Part shown: one piece after another, positions 36,414-36,493 of the stretch | Position numbering within the stretch: the stretch's first letter is position 1 | Layout: each line of letters starts with the position of its first letter | Assembly (NCBI GenBank): GCA_019694345.1 | Contig: JAIBCA010000091.1 | Span: forward strand, 1-36,493 | Reading direction: 5' to 3' | From: Pyrinomonadaceae bacterium | Lineage (GTDB): Bacteria; Acidobacteriota; Blastocatellia; Pyrinomonadales; Pyrinomonadaceae | Length of the DNA: 36,493 nucleotides | Program-made: the position numbers and the translations under genes | Notes under the pieces: generated by a model | Told to the model about the DNA's origin: nothing | What the model saw: only the letters and a program-made list of their open reading frames with translations | Databases searched by the model: none

Positions 36414-36493
36414 ATAGTATCCGAACCGTTCAAACTTACAAAATTCTGTGCGATAATGGCGATGTTCCAGACTATTTCAAACAGGATAACCAT

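Noticed and set aside
36410..36493. Minus-strand frame open from the right edge (ATG at 36493) ending in TGA at 36410, overlapping the M28 start
   Set aside because: Only 27 residues are visible, with no recognisable motif. It may be the end of an upstream gene or chance; not enough sequence to support it.
1..36493. Search for tRNA/rRNA genes, CRISPR arrays, insertion sequences, integrases, toxin-antitoxin pairs and known defence genes
   Set aside because: None recognised by reading; a covariance-model scan would be needed to exclude small RNAs.

Overview
The window most resembles a chromosomal segment of an Acidobacteriota bacterium, probably class Blastocatellia. This is inferred from the gene families, not from a marker gene. 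GC looks moderately high (my visual impression is mid-to-high 50s percent). Supporting features are FG-GAP/VCBS-like repeats with FRPS-type cores fused to a cytochrome domain, an exported tricorn protease, a DUF1800/DUF1501 pair, zinc-ribbon/FHA/Ser-Thr kinase proteins and a tandem array of MacB-type permeases. I saw no tRNA, rRNA, CRISPR array, insertion sequence, integrase or phage gene. Coding density is high: 24 of the 25 CDS calls are recognised families or membrane proteins with clear features, and one is a 54-residue protein.

Layout. (1) 1-1783: 3' part of a cytochrome-c-peroxidase-like protein with six C-terminal repeats, closed by a strong terminator. (2) 1831-2640 (minus): rsmA. It is divergent from (3) 2810-6440 (plus): an exported DUF1800 protein and a Tat-exported DUF1501 protein. 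(4) 9043-6427 (minus): a compact ftsY / TIMP-like / ribD operon whose 3' end overlaps the DUF1501 gene. (5) 17934-12788 (minus): a phospho-signalling operon encoding a zinc-ribbon FHA protein, a Ser/Thr kinase with FHA, an RDD membrane protein and an FHA-GAF-PP2C phosphatase. It is followed at 12697-9239 by an HD-GYP cyclic-di-GMP phosphodiesterase-like receptor and a zinc-finger multi-pass membrane protein, probably with their own promoter. (6) 18202-26329 (plus): a MacA-type adaptor, one ATPase, an unrecognised seven-helix membrane protein and four consecutive, different MacB-type permeases. (7) 32721-26416 (minus): exported tricorn protease, OppD- and OppF-type ATPases and a Yip1-family membrane protein. 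(8) 32921-34645 (plus): exported S41 C-terminal processing peptidase. (9) 34888-34724 (minus): a 54-residue single-helix protein. (10) 36413-34971 (minus): exported M28 metallopeptidase.

How the genes may work together. Region 5 can phosphorylate, dephosphorylate and read phosphothreonine (kinase, PP2C, three FHA domains), beside a cyclic-di-GMP module. Region 6 encodes what looks like a tripartite or ABC-driven envelope machine with an unusual excess of permease subunits for one ATPase; it is the best candidate here for an undescribed system. Regions 7-10 form a peptide-scavenging neighbourhood in which exported proteases sit next to peptide-importer ATPases, although no Opp permease or binding protein is present in the window.
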